DNA of 64,000 nucleotides from Rhabditoides inermis. Lineage: Eukaryota > Nematoda > Chromadorea > Rhabditida > Rhabditidae. The notes under the pieces are model-generated. The model ran no database searches and had not been told where the DNA came from. It saw only the letters and a program-made list of their open reading frames with translations. Shown here piece by piece: positions 50,744 through 64,000 of this stretch. Position 1 is the stretch's first letter. The number at the start of each line of letters is the position of its first letter. The stretch spans positions 635,001 to 699,000 of the forward strand of contig CAWZYM010000148.1 of NCBI GenBank assembly GCA_963966185.1. The letters are read 5' to 3'. A program made the translations under genes and the position numbers.

Positions 50744-52664
50744 ACAGGGAACATACATAGTGCACACTTGCATTGTGTGTATGTGAAACACAGCTGACTA
50801 CAATGACAAGAGAGTAACGATGAAAATAGTAAGGTCAGAGAAACAAGCAACATCATAATGATGTTCTTGTGGTACACAAACGAAAAGAGTGAAAGAACAG
50901 TACCTCGTGTTCGGGAGTTGCGTGGGTGGCGTTGGAGTAGTCAGTGTCGGGGCTGCCCTTGGCCACTTGACCCCCGTACTTCTTGTTGCTGCCGTCGCTC
51001 GAGGCAGGCGAGTTGGCAGACGACTGCTCCGCCTCGTCCCCCTCCACTACCTCCTCCTTCACCTCCGCCTGCGGGGCCACGAAGTGGGACATGTTGTGCC
51101 GAAGCAGACCCTCGTGCGAAGACTGAAACAGGGGAATACAGTAATGTACACGCTACAACAACAAAGTGAAACTATGCAGTAATGTTCTCACCTCAACATG
51201 ATCGCAGAGTGCGCACTTGAGCTGCGGTCTCGGGGCGGGGAGTCCGAGGAGGTCTAGTGGCAGGTTGCGGGAGAGCAGCATCTGGTAGTTGATGTGGTCG
51301 AGTCCAGCCAGCCCGCCCAGAGGGAAGGGCGCGGGTAGGTCGGCCGGCGGCAGAGGGTGCTCCCCCTCACCGTCCGGAACACGGCGGTGCCCATACTTCT
51401 TCAGGTGCAGCTTCAGAGAGTGACAGTACTTGGTCGCGTACGTGCAGTCCATGCAGCGGAACTGCAAGATGGGGTTAGGCAAGGAGGGAGAGAGGGGGGG
51501 GAGAAAGAGAGAGAGAGGTAGACTCACCTGGTAGACGTTGGTGTGTGACTTCATGTGCGAGTTGAGCATGCTCTTGTTGACGCACGTGTAGCTGCACTTC
51601 TTGCACTGGAACGGCTTGCTGCCGATGTGATTGCGGATGTGGTACTCCTGCAACGAAAACATTCGCTACGGTAGGCGGATGTATGAATACTTTCTAATAT
51701 GTGCTCTTTCCTGCTGTCTGCTAAAGTGTTTCTTGTTTCTTGTGACTCATCCACTCACTGAGTACATCAACATGTTTACACTGGCTCTGCAGCGAGCCCG
51801 CAATAACACACAGGCAAACACCCTCAGGCGTCTTCTGCCCTTTTACGGGACAGACGATTTTTGCAGGCAGGCAGGCAGGAAGGGAAAGCGAGGGGGCAGC
51901 AGTCTCTCACCCCGCCTCCTACTCTCTTATTCTATTGTGTGCGTGCACAAAATAGACATGTACTTGTGCAAAAGAGAGAGGGAGAGAGAGAGTGCCCGCA
52001 GGCAGAGTGAATGACGATCATAGAGCCGACGCGAAAACAACAAGTATACGGGGGCGCTTTGCAAAAAGAGAGAGTGCATGTAATTTCATAGAGAATTATA
52101 CGAGTATATGGCTATAGAGGAACAATGGTAGAAACTCGAAAACAACCTGTGCAGCACACACAGGAACTAATACCTAAGTTCGTTACGGTGATTTGCAAGT
52201 AACAAATATGCGGTAGTAACTAGTAATTATGGAAGTGAACACTCACCAGATGGTGTTTGTACTCTGTGACAAAGTTGCACTTGGGACAGCACATCTGCTT
52301 GTCCACTGGAATGTGAGTGCGAGCGTGCGCCCACTGCTCCTCCTGAAAGCAATGTGTGTACAAACAAGCTGTATACAAACAAACATGTAAACCCACCTTG
52401 CTGTTGCTGATCTGGGGGCACTGCTTGCACTTGTATGTCTTGGGCTTGCCCCCGCTGTTCCTCCTCCCTCCCTCCTTCTTCTCGGGGGTCTGTTCCAGCA
52501 TCGACTGACTCATCACACCCAGGGCGGCTGCCAGTCCACTCCCGTCTCCACCCAGATGCGCAGTCTCCGTGAACAACTTGATCTGCTCCAGGGCACTCGA
52601 CGGCTGGTCTGTGCCAACTGAAAAAGGAGACAATCATAAGAGAGAAAGAGAGAGAGGGAGAGAG

Positions 52665-52696
<32 letters not shown>

Positions 52697-52987
52697 AGAG
52701 AGAGAGAGTAGAAATGTGTTGCGTACCTGCTCCGAGTCTAGCGGCGAGTCCAGCGAGTGTGTCTATGGCCCCAATGGGTGATGCGGGAGGGGGCGACGAG
52801 CTTCCCATGGTAGACACGGATAGCTTGTGCTCGTGCTGCTCCCGTTGCAACTCGGACACGTCCAGACCAGCCGCCAGCTGCTGCTCCAGGGTATGCGAAT
52901 CGCGCATGTGCTTCTGCAAGAGATGACGTCATCTCTTTCCCCTCTCTCTCCCTCTCTCTCCCTCTCTTTCCCTCTCTCTCCCTCTCC

Positions 52988-53028
<41 letters not shown>

Positions 53029-53478
53029 CTCTACCTTCAGTCGTCCCTCTGTCCTGCTGGTGTAGTCGCACATGGTGCACTGGTGGTCTCCATGGGTGTT
53101 CATATGTGAGTTGTAGTGGAACTTGGAGGCGCACGAGAATCCGCATATCGGGCAGACCAGAGGACCCGCACCCTGCAACCAATGGATGAGTGAATCAATA
53201 TAATAATGCATCATTGTGGCTAGACTCAAATTGTTTGTGGCCTATTGCTTTAATTCGACGACGTCACTACAATAACAGGAGGAAAACACCGGGGGAGAAT
53301 TTACGGCGCCGTGTACTTTTGCAAACCGCTACTTTCATACAAAATGCACACGGTGAGATATGTTTTTGCAATACTCCCTCTTCTCTCACAGTAGCTCAGC
53401 CAATAGTGGCAAGAGCCTATAAGTGGCAAGAGCCCTCATTACCGTACCTTTCTCTATTCACATTCTCTATTCTCATCA

Positions 53479-53524
<46 letters not shown>

Positions 53525-54825
53525 GCCCTCAAAAGTGCGCCGCGCTTTTTCTCACCTGTCCTTTCTCATCGTTCAATCAACGTAGATACTTCCCATACAC
53601 TCTCCCCCTATTACATACAATTCTAATATATCCCTTCATATTACCCGATTACCGTGTACACTTACCGAAGTGGGTGTTGAGGGGGCGGGGCCAAGTCCGG
53701 GCGGGCGGCAGAAGGTCGCTTCGGAGATGGGCGTGGTTAGGAGGGGCGGGGCGGCGAGTGTGTTGGCGAGGGAGGTGACGGCAGCGAGTGCGGACGCGAG
53801 TGTGGGAGTGGAGAGGGAGAGGGGCACTGGATGGTCGATGGAGGAGAAGGCAGAAGGCAGCGACGGAGACGTGAAGCTGTTCTGCGAGAAGTTCAGCAGC
53901 AGCGACCTCAAACATCACCCTGTTCACTTTCCTCAAACACCACTCTATTAATTTTTCTCAAACATCACTCTATTCATTTTCAGCACACAATGACTTCATG
54001 AATGTTTCACGCGGCAGATACGTAAGGCTCTGTGAAGTGAAATTAGCCCGCCCTTATTGTGCACTAGATACCGTATGACGGAGAGGCGCATTCTTATCGT
54101 GCACTAGAGGGGTGTGGAAATGGTCTGATCAGTGATAGCGCAACTGTACTTGATACACACTCACGATGCGTCATCGTCCCTGTGCTGGGGCTGCTCCATG
54201 GAGGGGGCGAAGGCGAGGACGGAGGGAGGGATGAGGGAGGCACTGCTCGAGACCACGTCCTTCTGCGCCTCCTTCGCCTCCTTCACTGTCGTCTGCGACT
54301 CCTTGTCGTTGTCGTCCGAGTCGACGACCAGATCGGGAGAAGAGTGACGTCCGAGGTCGTCGTCCGACGTGACAGAGTGAGAGGCGGACGCGTCGTACGC
54401 AGAGTCCTTCTCAGCTGACTTGCGCTCAGGAGAAGGCAGGAAGTCCTAGAAGAGAGAGGGTTAGAGGGAGAGAGAGTAGGGAACGGACCTTCTGGTCCTC
54501 CTTGGTGGGCTGGGGCTGCCAGGCCGCGGCCTGCTTGCTCAACTCGTTCTGCCACAGTTGCTCCGCCAGCTGGGCATTCGCCCCCGTATTCCAAGCGGGA
54601 ACGGACGACCTGCAACACAACACTCAATCCACCTCTATTGATTATCGATAAGACTTTCACTGTCGTAAACTACTGCTTTCGAAGTGATTGTTTCCCAGTA
54701 ACTGTGGAAAACAATCCGCTCTGCACCCCATACAAATGTCACACTTGTTTTCTTACTCTTTTCCAAATACCGTCGCACTATTGTTATCTTCTGCTGTCAC
54801 TTTTTACTACTCCAAACTAATCTCT

Positions 54826-54866
<41 letters not shown>

Positions 54867-55560
54867 ACGTGTGCAGTTCACAGATCACTGATCTACTAAT
54901 CACTTACATCGCGAGTGGCGATTGTGGCGGGGGCACGAGGGCCGCAGTCTGTTGGGGGAAGAAGGGGAACGAGGGGGCGGAGCCTGAGAGGGCGGGGCCT
55001 CCCGGCAGCCGCCACGGTCCGCCGAGCAGCGACGAGGCGGACGGGTCCGCGCGCGAAACCTGAAGTCGTACGGTTAACATAAAATACTGTGAGAAGAATA
55101 AGATACGGTACCATCATGATGCCTGGTAGAGGTGCCAGTTTGCTAGCGTAATATAGGAGTGCTCGTCCAAAAATAGCAGTGAGAAAGTGAGCACGCGACT
55201 ATTTCGGAGTGGCTGGTTTTTGCGAAACTAAAGGGGGCGGAGCTGTGTTTCCTTCTCGTGGGTTTTTGTGTCGCGTGTTCGTTCGCTTGATGTGCACTCC
55301 CGCAACAACATTCAGCAGACCCAAGCCCCGCCCCCCGAAGAGACACCAGACAGACACACAACGAAGAGTGCAAAAAAGAGTGCTCGGCTCAGAGGGGACA
55401 CGCAAACACAGAGGCAGAAGGAGAGAGAGAGAGAAAGTGCACTTGGCAGCCGGCCAACTGATCGCCGACCACCCCTGATTACCTGTATGGGGGTGTGGAC
55501 GAGGTGAGCCAGCGCGTCGTGGGTGGTCCACTCCTGCGGCGCATTCTCGATGTGCGCCAT
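50078..55560 (-). CDS. hb: hunchback-type C2H2 zinc-finger transcription factor
   Basis: Hunchback (hbl-1 in nematodes) is a nuclear Ikaros-related repressor/activator that patterns the body axis and times neural and larval fates. About fourteen exons give roughly 800 residues from ATG 55560 ([20 protein letters not shown]). Low-complexity Ser/Pro/Ala regions are followed by two fingers ([33 protein letters not shown]...HMRDSH). The diagnostic central block comes next: [81 protein letters not shown] further finger ([20 protein letters not shown]) follows, then an acidic linker. The typical C-terminal finger pair is [20 protein letters not shown] and [20 protein letters not shown]. Introns are rich in GA/CT tracts. 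An acceptor-like CCTTCCAG lies 20 nt before the ATG. Identification is firm; exact exon ends in the low-complexity N-terminus are less so. Confidence 0.93.
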
Positions 55561-55756
55561 TGGCCCGAGAGAGGAAGGACCTGGAAGGAAGAGGGAATGA
55601 ATGGAGGAGGGATGACAGATGACCACGCAGCCACACAATCACGCTGTCAGCACACGCGAGCAAAATAAAAGTACACGTGGTCGAAGACCCGTAAAAAACG
55701 AGACGTGGAGTGAAAAACACGGACAGAGGGGTGCCCTTGCGAAACAGCAACCCTCA

Positions 55757-55825
<69 letters not shown>

Positions 55826-55966
55826 TTCTCGCAGTACATCCGATCTCTTATGCTAAATGTAAGTAGAGATCAGTACGTGTGTGATGAAAAGGTGATGATA
55901 TAATGTGTCCAGGGGGTCAACATGTTTTCTGCCCAGGAGAGTTGCGTGGGCAGAGTGAGGGAAGGA

Positions 55967-56018
<52 letters not shown>

Positions 56019-56399
56019 TGAGACATCATAGATTGTGACCGTGCTCTCTGTTATTTTGGCGTCCTGGCCATTTTGCAACTGTGTTGACTGTTTTCAGTAT
56101 GGGCGAGACTCGTCTCTTTGTAGGGAAATAGAGAGAGAAATATAGAGAGGGGGAGGGAGAGAGAGAGAGGGGGGGAGGGAGAGAGAGGGGGGGGAGCTAG
56201 TGAGACTGCAGCGTGCAGCTTCTCTTGCCATTCACTTCTTTCGGAGCATGGAACCGCTGAAATGCAAAATGCAGTAACCGGCTTGCGAAAGGAGTGGTGG
56301 GTGAGGAAGGATGAGACACACTCCCACTATGACGGTACTCGATTGGCAAATTGCCTGGGATCGGCGAGAGAACAGAAAGAGAGAGGGAGAGAGAGAGAA

Positions 56400-56446
<47 letters not shown>

Positions 56447-59400
56447 GAGAGAGGGGAAAGAGAGAGGGGGCGGTCAGTCATCCCGTGTCTTCTTCTCATC
56501 GCAACAAACTGCGAGTTGTTTTTAGTGCAGGAGCGTCGAACGTTCAATCTTGCACACACGAATTGAGCAGAAAGAGGGACGAGAATAGAACAGAGGAGAG
56601 AGACTAGAGAAAGAGAAAGGGTTCATCATATGACACCTACAGCTACAGCCACGTAGTCTATTGCAATTAGCCCCGGGCTCTCACTACCGTATATACTCTA
56701 CCCCTGTTTACACTTTTGCAAATACATACACTTGTTTTCGCATACACGACTATATTTTAACGCACATCGCACGTGATTCTAGCGAGAACTGTACTCTGAC
56801 ATGTGGAGATTGATCAGGAAAGTTTGTATGGCTACAACCGGAAAATGAAATAAAGAAAGGAGACATGTACGCGAGGCTTTGGCGCACATGCAACCCTCTC
56901 TCGAACTGGGGGCGAGAGAGTGCGCGGAATCGAGACGCGCAGAGAAGTGGGCGCTTGAAAAATCGGCGTCGTTCGCCTCGGCAGATGTTTCTTTGGACAC
57001 CACACACATATTGATGTTCCGATGCCCCCCCCTTCGCTTCGCAATATGCAAATGAGCAGAAGATATCTGCAAACACGATCGTAAACGCGCCAGCTATGAC
57101 AAAAGGGGGGTCATTCATGGTCAAAAGATGGAAGGGAACAAAACACTCAGGTACGGTATCCGAGCGATAATTAAAGAGTTCAAATTCTTGTCCTCATGTT
57201 TTCATCACGCAGGTCACAGTTCAATAACGAAAACAAAAATTCAGAAAATAAGATGAAGGGAGTGATTTCACAATGTGAATTGTGATCATCTAATGTATTT
57301 CTAGACATTGCGTAGGAGCGTATGAATTCACGCACATACAAGAGCATTCTCTGAGAGCGGGCACAATGAGGACATTTGTGCGAATGGAAAATGCAAGGGG
57401 AAATAATAAACTAGCGAAAATGGGAAATGCTGGAGAGTGACAGTCTGCAGTTGCAATGAAAAACAGAAAAGGGCAGAGGGGAATGGACAGCTAGTGGCTA
57501 CATACTCGCATACTCGCTACTCTCTCGACAATGTTGGTGTGTACAGAGAGCCGGGGTGAAATCCCGCGGAAAAGGACACAGATATTAGACAAGTACGAGA
57601 AGAAGCCGAGACGAGACGAGGCGACAAACAAAAACATTGGTAATTAGCGGCGTTGAAGATGAGTTGAGATGACGGCAGGAAATATGTTATTGCAGGTGTG
57701 GGATGATAGGTGTGCTCTGTCTGACAAAGGGGTGCTCGCGCAGACAGAATGCGAAAATACCTATTACCCCTGGCTGTGGCCTGATCAAACCCAGAAACAC
57801 GTAAACAATCAGAAACGTTCGCGCGGCGGCCGAGAGAGCAGGGAGAGTAGAGAGAGCGGACAGCCGGGCAGACGCGCAGACAGAGCGAGAGAGTACACGC
57901 GCGTATGCAAATGCGCAGCGGCAGACAGGTCAGAGATTGTTTTCGCGTTCGGACCACCCGCTCGCGCGTCTGCGCCCTCTCACGCGTGCGCGCTATCTCG
58001 CCGCGCTCTCGCCGTCTAGCGGACCCTCTAACGGTCATCTGAGGTCAATCACTCAAAATATGTGTGGGTCCGCAGCGCAAAATAAAAGGAGAAGATAATA
58101 AATAGGAACGTGTCAGAGAGATACGCGAATGAGAGAGAGAAACACTATGAGGACAAACAAACACGAGCAGAAATCATGAGCATGACGTGGATTACGGTAC
58201 CGTGTAATGAAGCGCTTTTTGCAGTGCTCTTTCCTATTAACGGCGCGCTAGAAAGTAAGGGTGACCGGAAGCAATGTTGTTGATAGTAGCTCGAGAGAGA
58301 AACAACATAGCGGAAAGATCTGTGCATTCAAAACATAGGATTGGATATTTAGTATACACCACGTAGTGCGAGTGACCAGCTATGGCTAATACCGTAGCCC
58401 TGCTACCGTAGTCCGGAGGGAATACGATAAGAGGGAAAGGTATCCGGAGCTGGTGGGTGAAGTGAGTTCACATAGAAATTGTGCGATTAGAAAATACATA
58501 ATAAGACTTGAGAGAGTAAAGGGCATATGGAGAGACAGAATGTGTTCATGCGCATCAATCATTTTGAAACACATGGTTATTTTTTTAAATAATAATGAGA
58601 GGAAGGACATGCATTTGATGGGGAGAAGTAGCAGTTGAGTGCGAGTGGACACCACGAGTGTTGGAAAAAACTCGAAATTGATAAGAAACTCAGGACCGCC
58701 ATGATCGGAAATCACGCTATCACCACGCTGACTCACGAAAAAACGCGCACAAATAACAAGTTTAAAAAACCTCGATAGATGTGGAAATATGGGCTGGCGG
58801 GAGAGATGTTGTGTTTGGGTGGCACGGGCTGCGGAACGGACCAGTATGCAAATGAAGGGGCGGGGCGGGGGTGGGAGAGGGAGAGACGACGGCGCGCCGG
58901 CCGCGCAGGCTGGCACCACGCAAAAACAACCCGAGTGGTCCGTGTATGCAAATGCGCACTCGACAAACACACAGGCAGATGAAAGAGTGTGGCTGAAGGT
59001 CGGGTACTGTAGGGCGTGTCCGCGTGTCTCAGAGTCTCACATGCGGTCAGACAGGACAACTCTTCCAAAACGACACCAAGAGTTGCCTTTGCGATAGCTG
59101 GCGATTCAGTATAACTGAAACAATTGTTTGGAACGGCATTATCTTTATTGAAACACCGAATTAGGTATCAAAAAAAGAGAGGACAACTGTTTTCGAGCTT
59201 CATTTCGAACAATTTTTGTTGTTTTCAAACTTACTCGACACGTGACATTTGAACTAATGAAGTAATACAGAAAACATGAGAAAGAAATGAGGGAAAAGCA
59301 CTACAAATGAACGAATAGGAGTAAAAACGGGACAATAAGAACGGGACACGAAGAGGTAAAAAACGACAGTGCATGGTTGTAAAACAGTCACCACAAATGA

Positions 59401-62037
59401 GAGAATAAATTTCTCGTTGTGTTCATTCGGACAACACTTCCTTTCCCGAAATGAGCAATTGCACCCCTCCTCTTTTTGTCTCCACATAAGGCGTCATTCA
59501 TCACCCAATAAGCAACGAGAACCGAAAATTTGCATAGCATACCGTATGCGACTGTGTTGTCTTGAAAAGCGTGAGAGTGAGAAACAACCCGGGAAAAGAT
59601 AGATTGCCCCGTTCAGGAGACAAAGCATATGGACACGTTATTGATGTGCAAACGCATTGGAAGCTGTAATATGATGAAGATAAACGCATAAAATAAAATA
59701 AAATTTATCAGTTAGTGGTGAATGTGACCGTGTTCATTGCAAAGTGTTGATTCTGTTGATTCGATCGAGTCCATCCCATATCCCCATTCCCTCCCCGCGT
59801 TCTCAGTCCGAGGGACCCCCTGCCATGGTTCAATCAGCGGTTTTCGCCCCGCCCACTTTTCTCCCCTCTGCGGACCCGCGGGGCTCGAAAAATCGATCTC
59901 TCATTGCGCGAACGCGTAAACAACCGGCTGGCACTGGGTGGAACGGGGTGCGAGAGCGTGGGCGGCGGGGGTGTGGTCCCCAGGAGAGAGGGGGCAGAGA
60001 CGCAGAGTTGAGGTCAAAGGCGGCCGCGGCAAACGCTGATTAGACTAAGGTGAAAACGGTGATTAAATGCGGTCATCGATAAGAGGGGTTTCATGTATAT
60101 GAGACTATGAGGGAAACGCACAAATGGAAATAAAATCGATGATCAATCACTAACCGCCCACGCACTTTTCTCTAGAATTTGCGAGGCGGCGCGCGTTCGT
60201 CTGTATTCTGGTTTGCGCCGCGCACGCGTTCATCTCTCGTTTTCGGAGGGGAGAATGCAAAATCTAGGTCCCCTAGAAAGAAATATGTGGGTCCGATACG
60301 CGTCCGCGCCGAATTTTCGATAGCACGGATTTCTCAAAAAATATGGGGCTGGTTACGGTAAGGGGGCGTAACAATCTCAAATGCAAACAGCGATTTGCAA
60401 TTATAGATCTTGTGTCGTAGGTAAACTAATGATGTGAAATTAAATAAACGTTGCAACTGTTCCTTGTTGTTCGCTTTCCACCAACGCACTCAGTCTTTGT
60501 ATTACACTTTTAGTCATCAGAATTCACTTCCCGCGCTCAACCACCCTCTTTCTACATTTGCATACATATGTACAAACCCCTCTTATCTACGTTTGGCAGG
60601 CACACTGTGTGCGTGGTTGTTATCGCAAGCGGACCCCTGATATTTTCTATGGTCCTCTCTCTCATCTATTTGCCCTTATTTGTCCGTGTCTGCGCTCTCC
60701 TATTCCCGCGCACTCTCTCGCCACCGACTGCCCTGCGGGGGTGGTCCGCGAGCCTGGCACCGCCGGGCGTCGTCTCGTTGTCTGCGCCCTCTGGTTATGG
60801 TCCGTTCTCTCGCTGCCGGCTGTCGCTCTCGCATCTCTGCGTCTCTCGGATCAGCGCGGTGTCTCGCCGGCTGGCTGGGACATGCTAATGGAAAGGGAAT
60901 GGCAGGGCTCCACAACAACCCTGGGTGCGCGAAAACGAAGGGAATGAGGGGATTGATAAGCGGTCAGGGATCACACATCAAACCGCCTGGAGGCAAGCAT
61001 CCGCACATTGCCAATGCACCTGGGGACTTAGGCCTGAATTATGAACGGTATATGGGACAGTTATACCACACTTTCAAACAAAAAACAATCGAGGAAAAAA
61101 CAGACTAGTGAAAAAAACATAAACATAACGATGATGAACAACAGGCAAAAACTGGAAAAAGACTGAAAATTTACCGAAGCAAGTACAATAAAACGTTTTG
61201 AAAATATTCTTGTTTAGAAGCTAGACAATTACAGCGTTGAGAGAGGGTACAGGGTAAGGTTGGACGAAAGGCGCGAGAATCACGAGTGGGAGATGCTTGG
61301 GTAGGTAACATAGTAACTCTGAGTGCGTGTTATAAACGATAATCCCCACTGTCTTTCAATTTCTCTCTCTCTCTCTCTCTCTATGGTGTTCTACATAATA
61401 TCTCTCTCCACACAGAGAAATCTTTAATCAGTGAAGTACTACTATCAAAACTTACTACTGCTTATTATCTGCAAAACTTCTACCTTTTATTATTTGTACA
61501 CAAAAATTGATGTGTAGTTATGTCAATGTAGTTCGTCTTCATCTTTTTTATGGTTGTTACAAACATTTTCGAATCTCTAATTCACACTAACCACATGACC
61601 GCACTCGTTTGTCACACAAAGAACAGGGCTAATTATTGTAACATAATAATCACGAATTTTGAGAGAAATCGAATTTGCATGCTCTTTGAGTACAGTGTAT
61701 GTGTAATTAGTCATAAAAGAAGAAAGCAGTCCCTATTTTTAGTTCAACAACATCTAAATTGATAACAAAATTGTGTATAGTGCATTCCAGAAGGGATGAA
61801 CTCTGGTCTAACGGAATATAATAAAGCAGTACATATAACATTGGCAAGAAAGATGTTCACAATTTGAAAAAAAGTGTGGTTGCGAAGAGAGAAAAGAAAA
61901 ATCCCCGAAAATTCTTTAATATAATTATTGCAAGAGTGTACAGTTAATCTGTGAACAAAACAAAGGATAAGTGAACTGAAATGGTATATTACTGTTCAGA
62001 TCACAAGCTTTGATTTCCCCAATCGATGTTTAGATGT
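55561..62037. promoter_or_regulatory. long non-coding interval upstream of hunchback with clustered octamer motifs
   Basis: No coding exon is convincing across 6.5 kb. The exact octamer ATGCAAAT occurs, on either strand, at 57046, 57905, 58846, 58946, 59528, 60556 and 61673. Four share the longer form TATGCAAATG. CG-rich blocks with GGGGCGGGG lie at 58860 and 59850-60040. (CT)n/(GA)n tracts lie at 55760-55830, 55970-56015, 56120-56190 and 56375-56470. The interval probably holds hunchback 5' untranslated exons and enhancers; that is inference. Confidence 0.45.
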
Positions 62038-62490
62038 CTACTTCTTGAATGCCACGTGTGTTCCGTCTCCAGTCGTCGTCAGCATAGAGTTCGTGCGCGA
62101 ATCAGCGAACACATGTCTGAAACAGAATTATTGATTATGTAATATTGAAATATTAACGTACTTTCTTACGATCAAATACTGATTGTGGCATTCAGCCAAC
62201 TCGAAAGATTTGTCCCGTTGGTGAAACGTATTCGATTTACCAACTACTGTTATTAATGTAAAATTGCGCCATAACCTTGGTCATTCACTTGGTCAGTACT
62301 ATTGTAACAATCAATAAAACTGTATATGAAATCTGTATGAAACTTATCATTTAATAAACTATATTACCAAACTGTATTTACCGGTTGCAGTGATCGATAG
62401 CCTCCGCGCTGGTTCCAGGCTCAGGGTTGACAACGGAACCATGCCAGAGGGACTGTAAGAGAGATGTTGAGAGAGAGGTTGAGAGAGAGA

Positions 62491-62532
<42 letters not shown>

Positions 62533-63797
62533 AATAGAGAGAGGAGAGAGAGAGAGAGAAAGAGAGAGATAGGACCACCCACGTTGTCGATCAGGATCAC
62601 TCCTCCGGGACGCAGAAGCTGCACGCACTTGTCATAGTAGTTGGTGTAGTTCTCCTAAATATCAGAAAAATTATGGACGTTCAAAAAGACTTTTCTAATT
62701 TCTATCTAAATAAACACGAACATATTATAACAATCTTATCACCTTATCAGCATCGATGAACGCAAAGTCCCACGTGCCAGACTCGCCCGCAGCGATCAGG
62801 GCATCTATGTACAGATAACAGGTAAACAACAGGAAAACAAGTTTGTAATGATCAAAACAATCGCTTGGAGCAACCATGAGGAAAAAAACCTCAGCAAAAC
62901 ATACCGAGGCAGTCGAGTGCGGATCCGAGCTTGAAGTCTATCTTGCCAGCCACATCGGAAGAGTCGATGATCGGACGACCGATAGAATCCAGGGCTTCGT
63001 GCGTCACATCCAGGGAAAGCACCTGAGTGAGGATAGACAGATCTCTCCCCCCCTCTCTCTCTTTTTTTCTCTCTGCCAAAAAGATTTTTTAATGGAGTTC
63101 TAACATCGTACTTGAATGCTCACCTTTCCAGCCGCTGGCATGGCGAGAGCCCATGCGAGAGCAGAGGCGCCAGTGAAGCTGCCTGAGAAAGAAACAAGGT
63201 GAAGATGAACCCGTGGTCAAAGTTATGAATCATTTCATAGATATAACGAATTAGTATTGTCTGTCAGAGAAACGAGTTCAATAAAAAAAACATCTCGACT
63301 CACCGACGTCGATGCATTTCTTTGCTCCGATGAGTTGGATGAAGTTGTGTCCCATCTGGAGGACCTCCGGAGCTCCCAGCATACCTCCGGCCGGGTGCTG
63401 CAATCAATATCAGTTAGTCAAAACAAATTTTTATCCATGATTTCAATAAACAGTTTCATTGATTAAATAAACTAATTACATGCAATTAAGAAAAAAAACA
63501 AATTAAATGATGAAAAGATTTTCGTTTTACAAAATTACCTCCAGAGTAGCCTTTTGGAGCTTCTGCTGGATCGGATGCGGATGGATGGTGACCTAAAACT
63601 TCTCTCTTTCTATTTATATTTATCTTTCTCTCTTTTTTTTCTCTCTGTCTGTCTTTTTATTTTATTTCTCTTACTCGTAGCGTGTATGACATAATACCGA
63701 CTACACTCTCTTTTTCTCCCACTCTTACCTCCGAGCAATACTTCACAATGGGGTCAGCAGAGTAGTAGCTTTTGAAACTGTTGGTAATACGAGACAT
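62038..63797 (-). CDS. class I SAM-dependent O-methyltransferase (caffeoyl-CoA/catechol type)
   Basis: This is a cation-dependent small-molecule methyltransferase of the family-3 fold (COMTD1 and nematode comt genes). Nine exons give about 230 residues from ATG 63797 (MSRITNSFKSYYSADPIVKY) to the stop at 62038. The SAM-binding motif I is CIDVGSFTGASALAWALAMP. VLSLDVTHEALDSIG and KIDFKLGSALDCLDALI follow. The metal-binding motif WDFAFIDADKENYTNYYDKC and LLRPGGVILIDNSLWHGSVV come next. The end FADSRTNSMLTTTGDGTHVA is typical of the family. It has no signal peptide or membrane anchor, so it is probably cytosolic. TCTCAGTTTCAG lies eight bases before the ATG. A (GA)n tract fills the penultimate intron (62456-62570). 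The substrate cannot be told from sequence. Confidence 0.9.
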
Positions 63798-64000
63798 AAT
63801 GGTTCCTGAAACTGAGACACGTAAATGATAATATGAAGAAGAAAGCTTCGCGGAAAAAAATGTCAGTGCAAAGTGACGATCACGGTAAGAAAAGTGTCAT
63901 ATAAATATAACTAAGCAACTTTTGCAACAGCTATGAGCTATGGGTCGTTACGATACTGTTTATGGGTCTTTCTCATGTGTGCGGCGCGGTTTGCCTGATA
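63798..64000. other. upstream flank of the O-methyltransferase gene
   Basis: No coding exon was seen. It contains an acceptor-like TTTCAG at about 63806 on the minus strand and otherwise AT-rich sequence up to the window end. Confidence 0.5.

Overview
The window is animal nuclear DNA. It has spliced genes on both strands with GT..AG introns, many of them short, and there are no bacterial-style operons. A hunchback-type zinc-finger gene, a gamma-syntrophin and a nematode/arthropod-like small-molecule O-methyltransferase point to a protostome invertebrate. Nematode or tardigrade are my best guesses, but the lineage is not fixed by the sequence. About ten genes have a pyrimidine-rich stretch plus AG within 0-27 nt of the start codon, which suggests spliced-leader trans-splicing.

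Layout. 1-3.6 kb: 3' part of gamma-syntrophin (+), whose intron holds a SINE interrupted by a MITE. 3.8-5.9 kb: unrecognised polyQ-containing gene (-). 6.2-7.2 kb: degenerate LINE reverse transcriptase and a 42-bp tandem repeat. 7.5-9.6 kb: Lifeguard/TMBIM protein and a tiny basic protein (+). 10-20.6 kb: mitochondrial and housekeeping block with mTERF3, TOM22 and RUVBL1 in a head-to-tail row (-), a small membrane protein (+) and succinyl-CoA ligase alpha (-). 20.6-27.4 kb: gene-poor, with one small putative gene and small inverted-repeat elements. 27.4-33 kb: basic low-complexity protein (+) with a 3.7-kb intron packed with repeats. 33.3-38.7 kb: small single-pass membrane protein (-). 41.1-45.1 kb: acid sphingomyelinase (+). 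46.6-49.2 kb: Tyr-rich C-terminally anchored membrane protein (+). 50.1-55.6 kb: hunchback (-), followed by 6.5 kb of upstream sequence rich in octamer sites. 62.0-63.8 kb: O-methyltransferase (-).

Three genes (TOM22, mTERF3, SUCLG1) act in mitochondria, and sphingomyelinase acts in lysosomes or outside the cell. Hunchback is a developmental regulator. Its 3' flank carries a perfect lin-4/miR-125 8-mer and a Pumilio element, matching classical hunchback/hbl-1 regulation.

The non-coding DNA is unusual. It has dozens of (CT)n/(GA)n tracts, often serving as intron pyrimidine tracts, and several families of non-autonomous inverted-repeat elements. It also has a set of GC-rich hairpins that all carry GNA triloops. 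I see no intact transposase or polymerase gene. All exon models were made by eye from splice signals, phase and homology recall.
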